Shown: positions 11,074-21,917 of the stretch, piece after piece
Numbering within the stretch: the stretch's first letter is position 1
Layout: every line of letters starts with the position of its first letter
From: Thereva unica
Lineage: Eukaryota; Arthropoda; Insecta; Diptera; Therevidae
DNA length: 64,000 bases
Reading direction: 5' to 3'
Assembly (NCBI GenBank): GCA_949987705.1
Contig: OX465281.1
Coordinates: 174,606,516-174,670,515 of the forward strand
The notes under the pieces: model-generated
The model's database searches: none
Told to the model about the DNA's origin: nothing
Seen by the model: the letters and a program-made list of their open reading frames with translations, nothing else
Translations under genes and position numbers: made by a program

Positions 11074-12756
11074 ATATCTATATATTAATACGCAAGCACT
11101 TTTTTTGTACAGCACTTTATTCGACTTCTACTAAACCGATTTTGCTCAAACTGGTTTTATATGGAAGTCTTAGTCGTAAAGGTGTGCACAAAACAAGAAT
11201 TAGTCATTTATCTCATTTCTGTCGCTCGGAAATGAGTATTGCATTTCCCAATATAAATAACAATAAGGTAGAAATTACGGTTAGCATATAAACAGGCGCA
11301 TATAAAATTTATTATATATTAATACGCAAGCACTATTTTTGTACAGATTTATTAACCAACTTTCTCTAAACAGATCTTGCTCAAATTGGTTTTATATGGA
11401 AGACGGAGTCGTAAAGGTGTGCAGAATATAAGTTTCATGTTTATACATTATGTTGTGTTTAAAACGGGTAAAAATTAGATAGAAGTGACATGTTAATTAC
11501 GTCAGCAATGTGGAAAAGCGACAAGTGCATGAGTAGGAGACATTCTGTTTGTGAATACAAGTTAATTGAACGTGTTATCAGTAAAGTGACTTTTTTCAAT
11601 AATTTTGCTGAAAGTGATTGTGTTTTTTCGTATACCTTTTTGTTGAAGTTCATTTGCATTATTGCTGAGAACTCTAACAGCATTCTGCAGTGTTTCAACG
11701 AAAGGCATGTAATTTGTTTGTATTTGTTTTTAACATAACGAATGAATGTAGTGAATTTTGAAATACATGAATTGTGTTTTTCATGATTTCATGATAATTT
11801 TTTAACAAATTCAGTACATCAAATATGTTAGTTCAATAAAATGCCCCGTCAAAGGACACTTATGGGAAGAACAGAAAATACAAGAAAAAGAGAAACACAA
11901 TAGGTTGGTTTAAAGGCTATTAGGCTGGTTTAAGGAAACTCGGGCAACAATTGAAGAGTTCAAAAAAACATATTTGGAAACATATGTACATCCACTTGAG
12001 TTTGAACTCCTTTTGAAAATAATGGGTGAAGGCCATGTATTTTGAAATGTACATACATATTTTGATTTTAATTTAATAAAAAAAAGAAACTTTTAATGTT
12101 TTGCACGTAGTCGACAGATCATTCGACACGCCTATTAATGCATTTACAAATTTTATAATTTTAAATGACTAAAAACTGTATTATTCTCTTTCTAAATAAA
12201 GCATGCCTGTTCCGCATATGGAGATCAACGGTGATCTCTACTAACACCAAATTGCGGCTGTTCAACTCCAATGTTAAGGCAGTTCTTTTGTACGGTTGCG
12301 AAACATGGAAAGTCACCCAATTCATCACAGGGCGCCTAGAAGTCTTCATCAACAGATGCCTTCGTCGTATCCTAAAAATCCGCTGACAAAATAGAATTTC
12401 AAACGAAGAACTATGGCGCCGTGCCGGCCAAGAAAGGATAGACGACCAAATCAGGCGAAGGAAATGGAATTGGGTAGGCTACACCTTGCGACGCGAAAAC
12501 GAAAATCTAGCCAAACAGGCCCTTGACTGGAATCCGCAAGGTTCCCGTCGAGTAGGAAGATCTAGAACAACGTGGAGGAGAACCCTACTAGAAGAAGCCG
12601 CAACAACTGGGAGATCCTGGTCGAAGTTAAGAGCTGTCGCGCAAAGCAGAGTCCGCTGGAGGGCAACTGTTTCCGCCCTATATCCCATGAGGGACTAAAG
12701 GAGTTTAAAGAAGAAGAAGATTTTGTGGTCAAATTTTGACCTCAGGGCGTTACTAG
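11074..12756. mobile_element. Composite insertion in G1 integrase, identity unknown
   Basis: Integrase coding stops at about 11073 and resumes at about 12757. The insert contains a pair of direct repeats of about 115 bp starting near 11080 and 11316, each with TATTAATACGCAAGCACT followed by GTACAG. About 700 bp of AT-rich sequence without recognised content follows, then an RTE fragment. Exact ends and target duplication could not be defined. Confidence 0.6.
12190..12722 (+). mobile_element. RTE-type non-LTR retrotransposon, 3' fragment
   Basis: The translated sequence carries LLYGCETWKV, ISNEELWRRAGQ, RRRKWNWVGYTLRR and AKQALDWNPQGSRR, the characteristic C-terminal segment of RTE-clade polyproteins. 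An in-frame TGA lies at 12384-12386 where the family usually has tryptophan. The ORF ends at 12696-12698 and is followed by a short GAAGAAGAA-type tail, as expected at an RTE 3' end. The copy is heavily 5'-truncated. A reverse copy of its last ~55 bp occurs at 26990-27045. Confidence 0.85.
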
Positions 12757-13203
12757 TTGAAATAATTACATCCAGTCCGTATTATCCACAATCAAATGGC
12801 ATGGCGGAAAAGTCAGTCCAAACAGCGAAAAAATTAATACAAAAGACAATGGACTCTAAAGGAGAACTCTGGTTGACGCTATTGGAATATAGAAATACGC
12901 CAACAAAAGGTAACGTTAAATCTCCTGCGGAAATAATGATGGGACGAAAGCAGCGTACCTTACTTCCAATGAAAACAAAATTATTTAAAAATAATACGTT
13001 TAGGTATGTACACAAACAGATCAGGTACAACAAAAAACGCTATGAGAAATATTATAATAGGTCAGCACAGGCAAGGAAGGATCTTCATAAGGGGGAGATG
13101 GTGTGGGTTAAATGCGGAAAAATTTGGCAAAAAGGAACAATAATAGAAAAAGATCAAACCCCAAGGTCATACTGGGTTAGATTAGAAGATGATTCCACTC
13201 TTA

Positions 13204-13740
13204 GGGCGCGCGCACACAGAAAGCGGAGCGGAGCGGAGCTTATCAGCTCTGCCCTAACTTTACATTAAAATCCCTATTACTGCGCACACTGTAAGCTGAG
13301 CGGAGCTGATCAGCTACTGGCGGAGCGGAGTTGATTTTTCTTGCTGGTTTTGTGGCAATTGTCTCAGCACGTAAAAATGATTCCGAATGAAAAATTCTTT
13401 AGAAAAATTCTGTATATGGAATTCGAAAAGGTTTTCTAGCAAATTGGGCTGAAGTAAAAATTTTATTTAGGTTGTTGTACCCATATCCTTTTTTTTTTCT
13501 TAAAATATATTGTTTTCGTAAAAATGAATTTTCACATAAAATACTTCTTTGCATTTTTGAAGATATCATTTTAAATCAACTCGTATAATGAATGATGACC
13601 CAAATAATGAAGCGAACATAATTCTACGTAAATTCCCAAATGCTCTTCTCCGCTCCGATTTTGGTGTGCGCACCGATAAGCTCAGCTCCGGTCAGCTCGG
13701 ATAAGCTCAGCTCCGCTCCGCTTTCTGTGTGCGCGAGCCC
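13204..13740. mobile_element. Harbinger-type MITE with GAGCGGAGC-rich termini
   Basis: The termini are inverted repeats starting GGGC, then CGCGCACACAGAAAGCGGAG, matching for about 30 bp with one mismatch. TTA flanks both sides (13201-13203 and 13741-13743). Subterminal regions repeat GAGCGGAGCT-like words in both orientations. There is no coding content. It interrupts the last codons of the G1 pol frame. Confidence 0.88.
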
Positions 13741-13841
13741 TTAGGAGGAACTCAAGTTTCTTACGTACAAGACATAATTAAAATATACATAAATAAAAAG
13801 GAGAACTTAATAAAACTAAATATATACTAATTACAGAACAA

Positions 13842-14092
13842 CCCAGTAGGACTTGTAATGTCTATGGAAACGATTTGGTAATCACAATTCACAAACTCTA
13901 GACCTTACCGCACGCAATACCAACTGCATTACATTTACATTGCAATGTCCGCCCTGGTAAGGCCTTTCTTTTTACATCATACAGGTTTTTACATACAGGT
14001 CATTACATTTTGCATTACTTTGTATTAACTTCCGATTTTCACCAAAGAAATAATTGATTGAAATTTCAGCGGTTGCCAAAAGTCCTACTGGG
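13842..14092. mobile_element. Small TIR MITE between G1 pol and 3' LTR
   Basis: A 13-bp inverted repeat, CCCAGTAGGACTT, begins at 13842 and its complement ends at 14092. The 251-bp unit is non-coding. No clear target duplication was found. Confidence 0.6.
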
Positions 14093-14252
14093 AAGTGTAT
14101 GGCAAGTTATGAATACATGTTTGCACGCAATAAGTACACCATTAAAGATAACTAGTTAAGACAGTTTTCATAAAGTAAATTGGATGATATAAATTATATG
14201 AGAAGATTAATTATAAGTAGAGTTTAGATGTAATTTAATGAATTAAAGTACT

Positions 14253-14495
14253 TGAAATATTATTCCATATATGTTAAAATACTGATTTAAGACTACTGGA
14301 ATTAACATTGAATTGTAAAAAGTAGTCTACTAGTATTATTGTATAATAAGACTACTTATATTGTAATCAGACCAGTGCCTGTAATTAGAATTAGAAGTTA
14401 ACGGTCAGGCAGTTGCATTCTTACAGTCATCCGGTTAAGACCAATAAATGAAATATTTGAGAGCAACCCAGTTTTTAATTTAAACAAATACAACA
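14253..14495 (+). repeat. 3' LTR of G1
   Basis: The 243-bp repeat begins TGAAATATTATTCCATATAT and ends AAATACAACA, followed by the target duplication ATTTG. It differs from the 5' LTR by several substitutions and by small indels near both the first 20 and the first 80 bases. That amount of divergence fits an old insertion. Confidence 0.92.
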
Positions 14496-15560
14496 ATTTG
14501 TGCACCAAAAATGAAGGGGTGAAATGAAGTTCAGGGGTGAAATTAAATAATCTGATTTCCACCCCCTAGTGACAGGGCTATTTTCCGATGCCGGAGGGGG
14601 TTGGAATTTTTTCTAAAAATTGTCTTGTGAATTGTATTTGCATCTTCATTAAAAATTGGCGCGGTGGAGCCTTATTTTGGACTTGAAAAAAATAAGTAAA
14701 GTTTCGGGGTGTCTGGGGAGGGTGGTCTCCGCAGGTCCGATTCGGTTCATGTTGGGCTCAAATAATAGCTTACAGTAGTGGCTATTTGTGCACCAAAAAT
14801 TGGCGGGGTGAAATGAAGTTCAGGGGTGAAATTAAATAATTTGATTTCCACCCCCTTGTGACAGGGGTAGTTTCCGATGCCGGAGGGGGTTGGAATATGT
14901 TCTAAAAATTGTGTTTTATATATTATTTGCGTGTTCAATAAAAATTGGCGCGGTGGAGTCTTATTTTGGACCGAAAATAAATAATTAAAATTTAGGGGTT
15001 GCTGAGGGGGTGGTCTCCGCAGGTCCGATTCGGGTCATGTTGGGCTCTAAAAGTAGCTTGCAGTAGTGGCTATTTGTGCACCAAAAATTGGCGGGGTGAA
15101 ATGAAGTTCAGGGGTGAAATTAAATAATTTGATTTCCACCCCCTTGTGACAGGGGTAGTTTCCGGTGCCGGAGGAGGTTGGACTATTTTCTAAAAATTGT
15201 GTTTTATATAGTATTTGCATCTTCATTAAAAATTGGCGCGGTGGAGCCTTATTTTGGGCTTAAAAATGTTTTTTTATTTTAGGGGTTGCTGAGAGGGTGG
15301 GTTCCGCAGGTCCGATTCGGTTCATGTTGGGCTCAAAAAATAGCTTACACTAAGGGATTTTACTACACAAAAAATTGGCGGGGCGATTTCATAAGTAAAT
15401 GCGGAACACTCAATTTTAGTAATAAGGGTTGTCCTAGGGGTAGTTTTCGATAAAGTTAGGGGGTTGGTTTTATTTTTATTGAATTCGCCATCCCCGAATT
15501 AATAAAAGATGACATTATCAGCGGGGTGAATTAACTCTCCCGCAGTTAAATTTTTTTTTA
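14496..15560. repeat. ~289-bp satellite array, reverse orientation, part 2
   Basis: This continues the reverse satellite interrupted by G1, with GGTCTCCGCAGGTCCGATTC anchors near 14727, 15015 and a variant near 15298. Beyond about 15360 the units decay into diverged sequence that still shows a GGCGGGG core, ending near 15560. Confidence 0.88.
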
Positions 15561-15583
15561 GATTTCGTTCATTTGGACGTTCA

Positions 15584-15968
15584 GGGGCCGGTTCACGTAA
15601 CTCGACAACGAAAATTTTTTTTCGTTTCGCGTTCACGTAGCTCGAAAAAATTGCAAATTTTCGTTTGTTGACTCGAAAGCTCTTATGTTATCGAACACTT
15701 GTATTTATTAAGATTAATTTTCCAATTTAAAAGTAGACTTTTATAAGTTATTACATATGTAAATTATTTTTAAAAATTTAATTAAGTTGATGCCAACAAA
15801 TTGTATAATTTTACAGCGGTTTTTGTAAAGAAAATCGTGTTTTAGTAATGTGGTTTCCTTAAATTTTCTTTCGAACTACGTGAACGCTCAATTTTTTCGA
15901 GACAAATTTTTTCGTATTCAAATTCGTTTCGAACGATTGTCGTCGTTCGAGCTACGTGAACCGGCCCC
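15584..15968. mobile_element. TIR MITE with GGGGCCGGTTCACGTA termini
   Basis: GGGGCCGGTTCACGTA begins at 15584 and its reverse complement ends at 15968. Looser inverted similarity around ACTCGACAACGA and TCGTCGTTCGAG continues inward. The interior is AT-rich and non-coding. The target duplication is not clear. Confidence 0.75.
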
Positions 15969-17373
15969 AGTTCTTCAAGTACCTAAATATCAAGTAACAA
16001 ACAAGAGTGGGGTGTTTATTTAGTTCACAATATATTTTATTCTTAACATATAGCACATGAATGTATTTATCATATATTTACAGAAAATATGAAAGCAAAT
16101 TGCGCGCATGAAATACTTAACGAATTCTTCTACAGAATGGTGGAATATAAACAGAAATACCAGTTCAAATGAGTTCAAAGTAGAATAAGTGGTAAAATAT
16201 CAAAAATTTCAATTATCTTTTCTGGTAATAAATGATTAAGTCCGATTAGCTTTTTCATAAAAAGATAACGTAAATCAGAGCCGGACAATACATTTACTTT
16301 GCAGAGTACCAGAAAAGCCCACTTGGTTTAGTAGCCCCGTACTCTGATTGTGAGACTGAATACCAGTGGTATAGGAGCGCTGCATTTGCCCATAAAAAAT
16401 CTAAACTGCCGCCTATTAACACTATATTTATATATAAGAAAATTTTATAATAAAAATTTAAATAAAATCGCAATTCCGCAGAATTGATGGGCACTTCAAA
16501 AAGTAATTAAACCACAGTTTCCTAGTGTGGGCGCCGTTGGACTAATAATACTTGTATATTTGAATCAGAGCTTTGTAGCAGTTAAAAAAAGATTCGCATT
16601 GTCTGCCTGCGAGCAACAACAGCTTATGAAGCTCGAATTCACCAATTCAATCCCAAGAAAAATATAAACAAAACATTGGATTATACAGCACGAACCTACT
16701 CTGAAATAAAAAATAAAAGCTTGTATCACTGGTGCTAGCAATTATTCTTTGAAATTGCGATTAACTTGTTTTTATCGAAGATCTTAACTTAATTAGCCAC
16801 TTACTTCGCATCACTAATTAACAAGAAGAAATTTGCCATCTGCCGAAAACGCAAGTGTTAGTCTAGATGGCGTCAAATGTATGTATATTTGTGTGCTCAA
16901 CATGGCAAATGTCCACTAATTGCATTTCGAATTGATTGATTACCAATTAATTGGCACAAAACTTCTTCAGACTACCCACGAATAAACAACGAATTACGTT
17001 TCTTCTATATGTTGCTGAAATGTATCTCAGCTGTTAGAACATCGCCACGAACTATGTTTTATCTCTAAAAAAAGTTAATGCTTGATAAATAAAAATAATT
17101 GCCAAGTTGTTATACGATGTTAACAATATAATCATGAACAATCCTATCTTCAGAGATACAAAATTTTATAAAGAAAAAAACACTTTTGATGTTGTTAAAT
17201 CCGGCCAGGTACTACTGTCATAAATACAATTTAGTTTAGATTGTACTGTTGCGGATTGGATTAGCAACAAATAAATACTTCTAATTACATATTATTTGTT
17301 GGGTTTTAGTATATTTTAGTGGGAGTTTGAGGTAGTTTTCATCAACAATAATTCAATTATTTTTATTACAATA
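15969..17373. other. AT-rich stretch, no gene recognised
   Basis: No open frame here has recognisable coding character, and I saw no inverted or tandem repeat of note. It could be host intergenic DNA or a worn-out transposon. Confidence 0.5.
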
Positions 17374-17644
17374 CTAGCAAAAACCCGCGTGCGTTGTAAC
17401 GCCTTTCATTAAAAAAAAGATTCTGTCGACTGTAATTTTATGCTGTTTTGTACCGCCACACAAAGTTTATTAATTTATTAGAAGTACTTAATCCATAAGT
17501 GTTAAAATCTATATTTTTGAAACCAACGTCGGGACCTACGTCGAAAGAAGAGCACGTAAATAGCACATTATTCTGCTGTAAAATGTTTTTGATATTTTTC
17601 TATTTAATTTTCGTTGCAACCACATGGTATTACCAAAAATACGA

Positions 17645-17712
17645 TAATTTTATTTAGAAGATACCCCTTCGGGCATTTTAATTTAGAAGATACCCCTTCG
17701 GGCATCTTAAAC
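17645..17712. repeat. Short tandem duplication in the Helitron-like element
   Basis: ATTTAGAAGATACCCCTTCG followed by GGCAT occurs twice in direct succession, a unit of about 31 bp. Confidence 0.85.
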
Positions 17713-18114
17713 CTCATAATGGTACAACGGTTCCTTTTCTCCTTTCATAATTTTTGAGGGGTAGGGGCCAGCAGCACGGTCCTGAGCTGATTAGACGACC
17801 TGTGCAGAACTTCGCTCATGGCGCCCACCTCTCTTCCAAATTGATTTTTCCAGAAGAAGTGCCACAAAAGTAATCAATTTTGCAAATTTGGCACCTATGG
17901 TGCAACCCAAAAACGCACATGGTGGCCAGAAAAAATCGAATAGGTACATTCAAAATTATTATTTACTTTTTACTTCATTTTAAAATAAAAGCGTATTTTT
18001 TAGTGTTATTAAACTATATTTTTATTTTCTATTTTTAGTCTACTATATATATTCCGGTGGTGGTGACTGTACTATACTCGTCATACACTTTCATTTAATA
18101 CCCATACCGGGGGC

Positions 18115-19317
18115 TGTGGTGACCGCGTAAAGTTTAATTACTAAATTTTTCGCAATGTCACACAACAACTTCCTGCACGATCAAAACGATCTGCCAGAAC
18201 GCACCCTCGATCACTGAACTCCAAAGTTCAGCGATCGAGCCAATTTCCGGCATCTCCAACGAGACTCACTTCATCTCCTCGTGTTGTCGACGGTATAACA
18301 GTAAAGAGTCAAAGTGCGAGCCGGGTGCTTAAAATAAATAATATATATATATATATATTTTTTTTTTTATGTGGTAAATACAAGCTTAGGAATCACCCTT
18401 TGTACTACATGTCTATCATGTCGTTCAAGTCATGGTCAGTGTCTAGTAGTAAGCTTGATTTGAAGGATAGAGGAGAAAGGATAGGTTAGGGGTCTGGAGG
18501 GTGCGTGAGTAGATGTCGATGAGCCTTGCGTTTAAACTCTAAGATATTATATGAGTTCGGAAACACCGACTGCGGAAGGGAGTTCCACAATCGAGTTGTT
18601 CTATTTATAAACGAACTACTAAAACGTAATGTGCGCGAAGAGGAGGGCTGTAGCGTATGCGGGTGAGTCGAGTTGGCTAGTCTTGTGTTGCGGGAAAAAA
18701 TTTGCCGTGTAGGCATGAGGTTTCTGATTTCAGTGGAACAGTCGCTATGGTAATAGCGGTAAAATTTACTAAGGGCTGCTACATTCCTGCGATGGCTTAA
18801 AGGGTCGATGGAGGAGCAAAGGGTGCTATCGCCAATGAGTTTGATGGCGCGGTTATGCACCTTGTCCAGCCAAGCCAAGGTGGTTTTTGGGGCACCCGCC
18901 CAGATATACGAGTTGTATTCAAGGCGGGGCCGAATGAAGGACTTGTAGATTGTAGCCAGAGCAGTTGGCCGAAGAAGGAATTTGCATCTCTTGAGGAAAC
19001 CCAGGCATTGGGAAGCTTGTTTGGCGATTTGGAATATATGATTATTCCATCGCAGATCAGAAGATAAGGTTACGCCTAGGATGTTAAGAGATGGGTCAGC
19101 CATTACATTCTTATTGTCCACTGAGATAGAGGGACGGGTGGTGCAGGTTTTTGTAGAGATGAGATATACATATCGATAAAAGATAAAATACTGAGTGCTA
19201 TTATAATACCATAATAAAATTTTATAATAAAATAACATTTAAAACATAAAACAACAAATAGTGTTTAAATTGAACCAAGTGTAAGGGATTATAACCCTCG
19301 TGGCCAGAGAAGCTACA
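18115..19317 (+). mobile_element. Solo LTR, copy 1, split by a non-LTR fragment; TSD GGGC
   Basis: The LTR starts TGTGGTGACCGCGTAAAG at 18115 and ends GAAGCTACA at 19317. GGGC flanks it on both sides (18111-18114 and 19318-19321). Its two halves match the solo LTRs at 21345-21765 and 29749-30188. The non-LTR insertion occupies about 18358-19160. No internal retrotransposon region is present. Confidence 0.82.
18358..19160 (-). mobile_element. 5'-truncated non-LTR retrotransposon, jockey/CR1-like, poly-A end at 18358
   Basis: A minus-strand frame ending at 18486 encodes the last part of a reverse transcriptase: LGVTLSSDLRWNNHI, then RPRLEYNSYIWAG, then LWNSLPQSVFP. This is the thumb/C-terminal segment that follows the catalytic core in jockey- and CR1-related elements; the catalytic box itself is missing, so the piece is 5'-truncated. 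The stop is followed by about 115 bp of 3' untranslated sequence and a poly-A tail, seen as T on the plus strand at 18358-18368. The same 3' end occurs at 41143-41265. It sits inside solo LTR copy 1. The codons upstream of about 19148 are LTR sequence. Confidence 0.82.
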
Positions 19318-20765
19318 GGGCGTTGTAAAGAAAAAGGTAAACCACCATTTCGTGTTGGCCACCATTTTAAATTTGGAATGACGCAACCCAGATAATAGAT
19401 GTTACTTGTCTCACGCTTTCATTTGATACGCATACCGAGTGGCTTGTAAAAAGAAAGTTAATCCACCATTTAGTGTTGGCCACCATTTGAAACTTGGAAT
19501 GACGCCACGGCACTAATTGTATTTTATTTGTCATACCCTTTCGTTTGAAACCCATGTCGGTGGTCAGGGAATATAATTGAAAAATTCAGCCGCCATCTTG
19601 GAACCGCCATCTTAATTGTTTTACAAAATGGTCCGATTGTATTGTCACGCAAACTTTGCATTGGCGCAAAATTTCAAGTCGATAGGTTATATTTTCTACT
19701 TTTTATTCTATTATATATTCCGCCATCTTGCATTGGGCGCCATTTTGAATTTGGAATGATGCCACACAGCTAATTGCATTCTACTGGTAATATCCTTTCA
19801 TTTGATACCCATGTCGGGGATCGGGAAACATGATTGCGAAATTCGCCTGCCATCTTGATTTCTTTACAAAATTGTCAAATTGCATTGCCAATTACATATG
19901 TATTTGGGCAAAATTTGGGGTTAATCAGTTGAATGAAAGTGGGTCAAAACCCAGTTGAAAGAGGTGTTAGAAGGCTAAAAATGGTGAAAAATCCTACTAA
20001 TTAATTAATGAAAAACAAACCTAATTAAAATATCGGAAAACGAAAACCTTTAGTCACTATGGAGAAAATTATATTACAAACTTCTGTATTTAACCGAAAA
20101 ACATTAACGCCGCGCCGCCGCCTAAGCATAGACATATTTGTGAGCAAAAAAACTTAGTAAAATGCAAATAATTTCTTCCATACGGGCTTTCATCCCCTAT
20201 TTCACCCTGTTAAGCTTTTTTTCGCGACAGAAAGAAGCCTATGTTCGTCTCCAAGGTCTGATCTATCTCTGTAACAAACTTCATTGAGATAGGTTCAGCG
20301 GTTTAGGCGTGAAAGTGTAACAGAGAGACAGACAGAAAGGCATTTATAATATTAGTAAGGAATACCATTAATAAATTATAAATAGATAAGCAAAGGTTTA
20401 TAAGAAAACTGTTTTTAAAATGAATCAGCGGCCAAAACTAATTGGGTGATTTAATATTTTGTAAGAACAACTTCAATGCTGAGGAGAGCTTAACAAATGA
20501 AATATTTTAATTATATAAAAATTTTATATGCATACGAGGTGTGACAATTAAGTAATGAGACTGATTATATTGCCACGATTGTGGTAACCCTGCGACCTTG
20601 AAATTCCCTCTCCCTTCTCTCGGCATCCTTCCCCTCTCCATTGATATATTTGCCATCGCTCTAGCTTGTTTAGTTCGCCTGCTCTGCCGTGTTGAGTAAA
20701 CGTGTGTTCGTGGTGCTCGTCACGAAAATGGAAAAACGAAATCAAGAACAACGCGTCGCGGAGAC

Positions 20766-21337
<572 letters not shown>

Positions 21338-21344
21338 ACAGAGC

Positions 21345-21765
21345 TATAGTTACCGCACCATGAGGTTTTATATATTATAAAGTTATTTGTTTTTTATGAT
21401 TATTACACTTTATTAAAAACAGTATTTCTATAATTGTTTCCTAACACTAGAATTTATGTTAATTCGTATACGTATATATATATATATTTATATAAAAACA
21501 ATGATATTGAATTATGGTAATTCTAAATAAAAAGCGCGCGACAGGACTTCGGGTTTTTATCAGGGACCTTCGGACAGTGTAGATCGGAGATGCCGGAAAT
21601 TGAATATTCGATAAACACGATGGGGGCCGGAACGAAAAACGGCAAGATCACTGAACTTTGAGTTCGGTGATCGATGGAGTGTTCCGACTGATCGTGTTTA
21701 TCGTGTGGGAGGTTGTTGTGTGACTTTGCGTAAAACTTGGTAATTAAGTTTACGCGGTCACCACA
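21345..21765 (-). mobile_element. Solo LTR, copy 2; TSD GAGC
   Basis: On the minus strand it starts TGTGGTGACCGCGTAAACTT. GAGC flanks both sides (21341-21344 and 21766-21769). The mariner sequence is continuous once it is removed. It shares its first ~250 bp with the solo LTRs at 18115 and 29749, including a palindromic ATCACTGAACTTTGAGTTC block. Confidence 0.85.
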
Positions 21766-21917
21766 GAGCAGGCGAACTAAACAAGCTAGAGCGATGGCAA
21801 ATATATCAATGGAGAGGGGAAGGATGCCGAGAGAAGGGAAAGGGAATTTCAAGGTCGCAAGGTTACCACAATCGCGGCAATATAACCAGTCTCATTACTT
21901 AATTGTCACACCTCGTA

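Larger units (their letters stand above)
10390..13781 (+). pseudogene. pol: G1 integrase, split by a 1.7-kb insertion and a MITE
   Basis: The first part (to about 11073) has an HHCC zinc-binding region ending CHIC and the first two core acidic positions, in MDICEIG and IADNNP. The domain resumes at about 12757 with the conserved YYPQSNGMAE block that holds the catalytic glutamate region, followed by the C-terminal domain ending in a PRSYWVRLEDD stretch. A Harbinger-type MITE (13204-13740) splits the last codons; beyond it the frame closes with TAA at 13779-13781. Integrases of this family join LTR ends to target DNA. Confidence 0.9.
6313..14495 (+). mobile_element. Gypsy-type LTR retrotransposon G1 (inactive)
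   Basis: Two LTRs (6313-6539 and 14253-14495) with TG and CA ends enclose a primer-binding site, gag and pol. The 5-bp target duplication ATTTG lies at 6308-6312 and 14496-14500, inside the reverse satellite. Pol order is protease, reverse transcriptase, RNase H, integrase, which is the Gypsy order. No env-like frame is seen between the pol stop at about 13781 and the 3' LTR. The element is broken by an in-frame stop in gag, a stop in RT (9782-9784), a frameshift near 10380, and insertions at 8061-8389, 8409-8986, about 11074-12756, 13204-13740 and 13842-14092. Without these it would be about 5 kb. Confidence 0.93.
17374..20361 (-). mobile_element. Helitron-like element on the minus strand
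   Basis: Read on the minus strand, the sequence begins TCCTTACTAATATTATAAAT, a start shared by many insect Helitrons. It ends with CTAG at 17374-17377, followed by T outside. Just inside the 3' end is a short hairpin, GCGTT paired with AACGC. The base before the 5' TC is T rather than the expected A. The interior has diverged tandem segments containing TTTGATACCCATGTCGG-like words, which also occur in the satellites at 50-53 and 58-63 kb. No Rep/helicase gene is visible, so it is non-autonomous. A split solo LTR and a non-LTR fragment lie inside. Confidence 0.65.
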
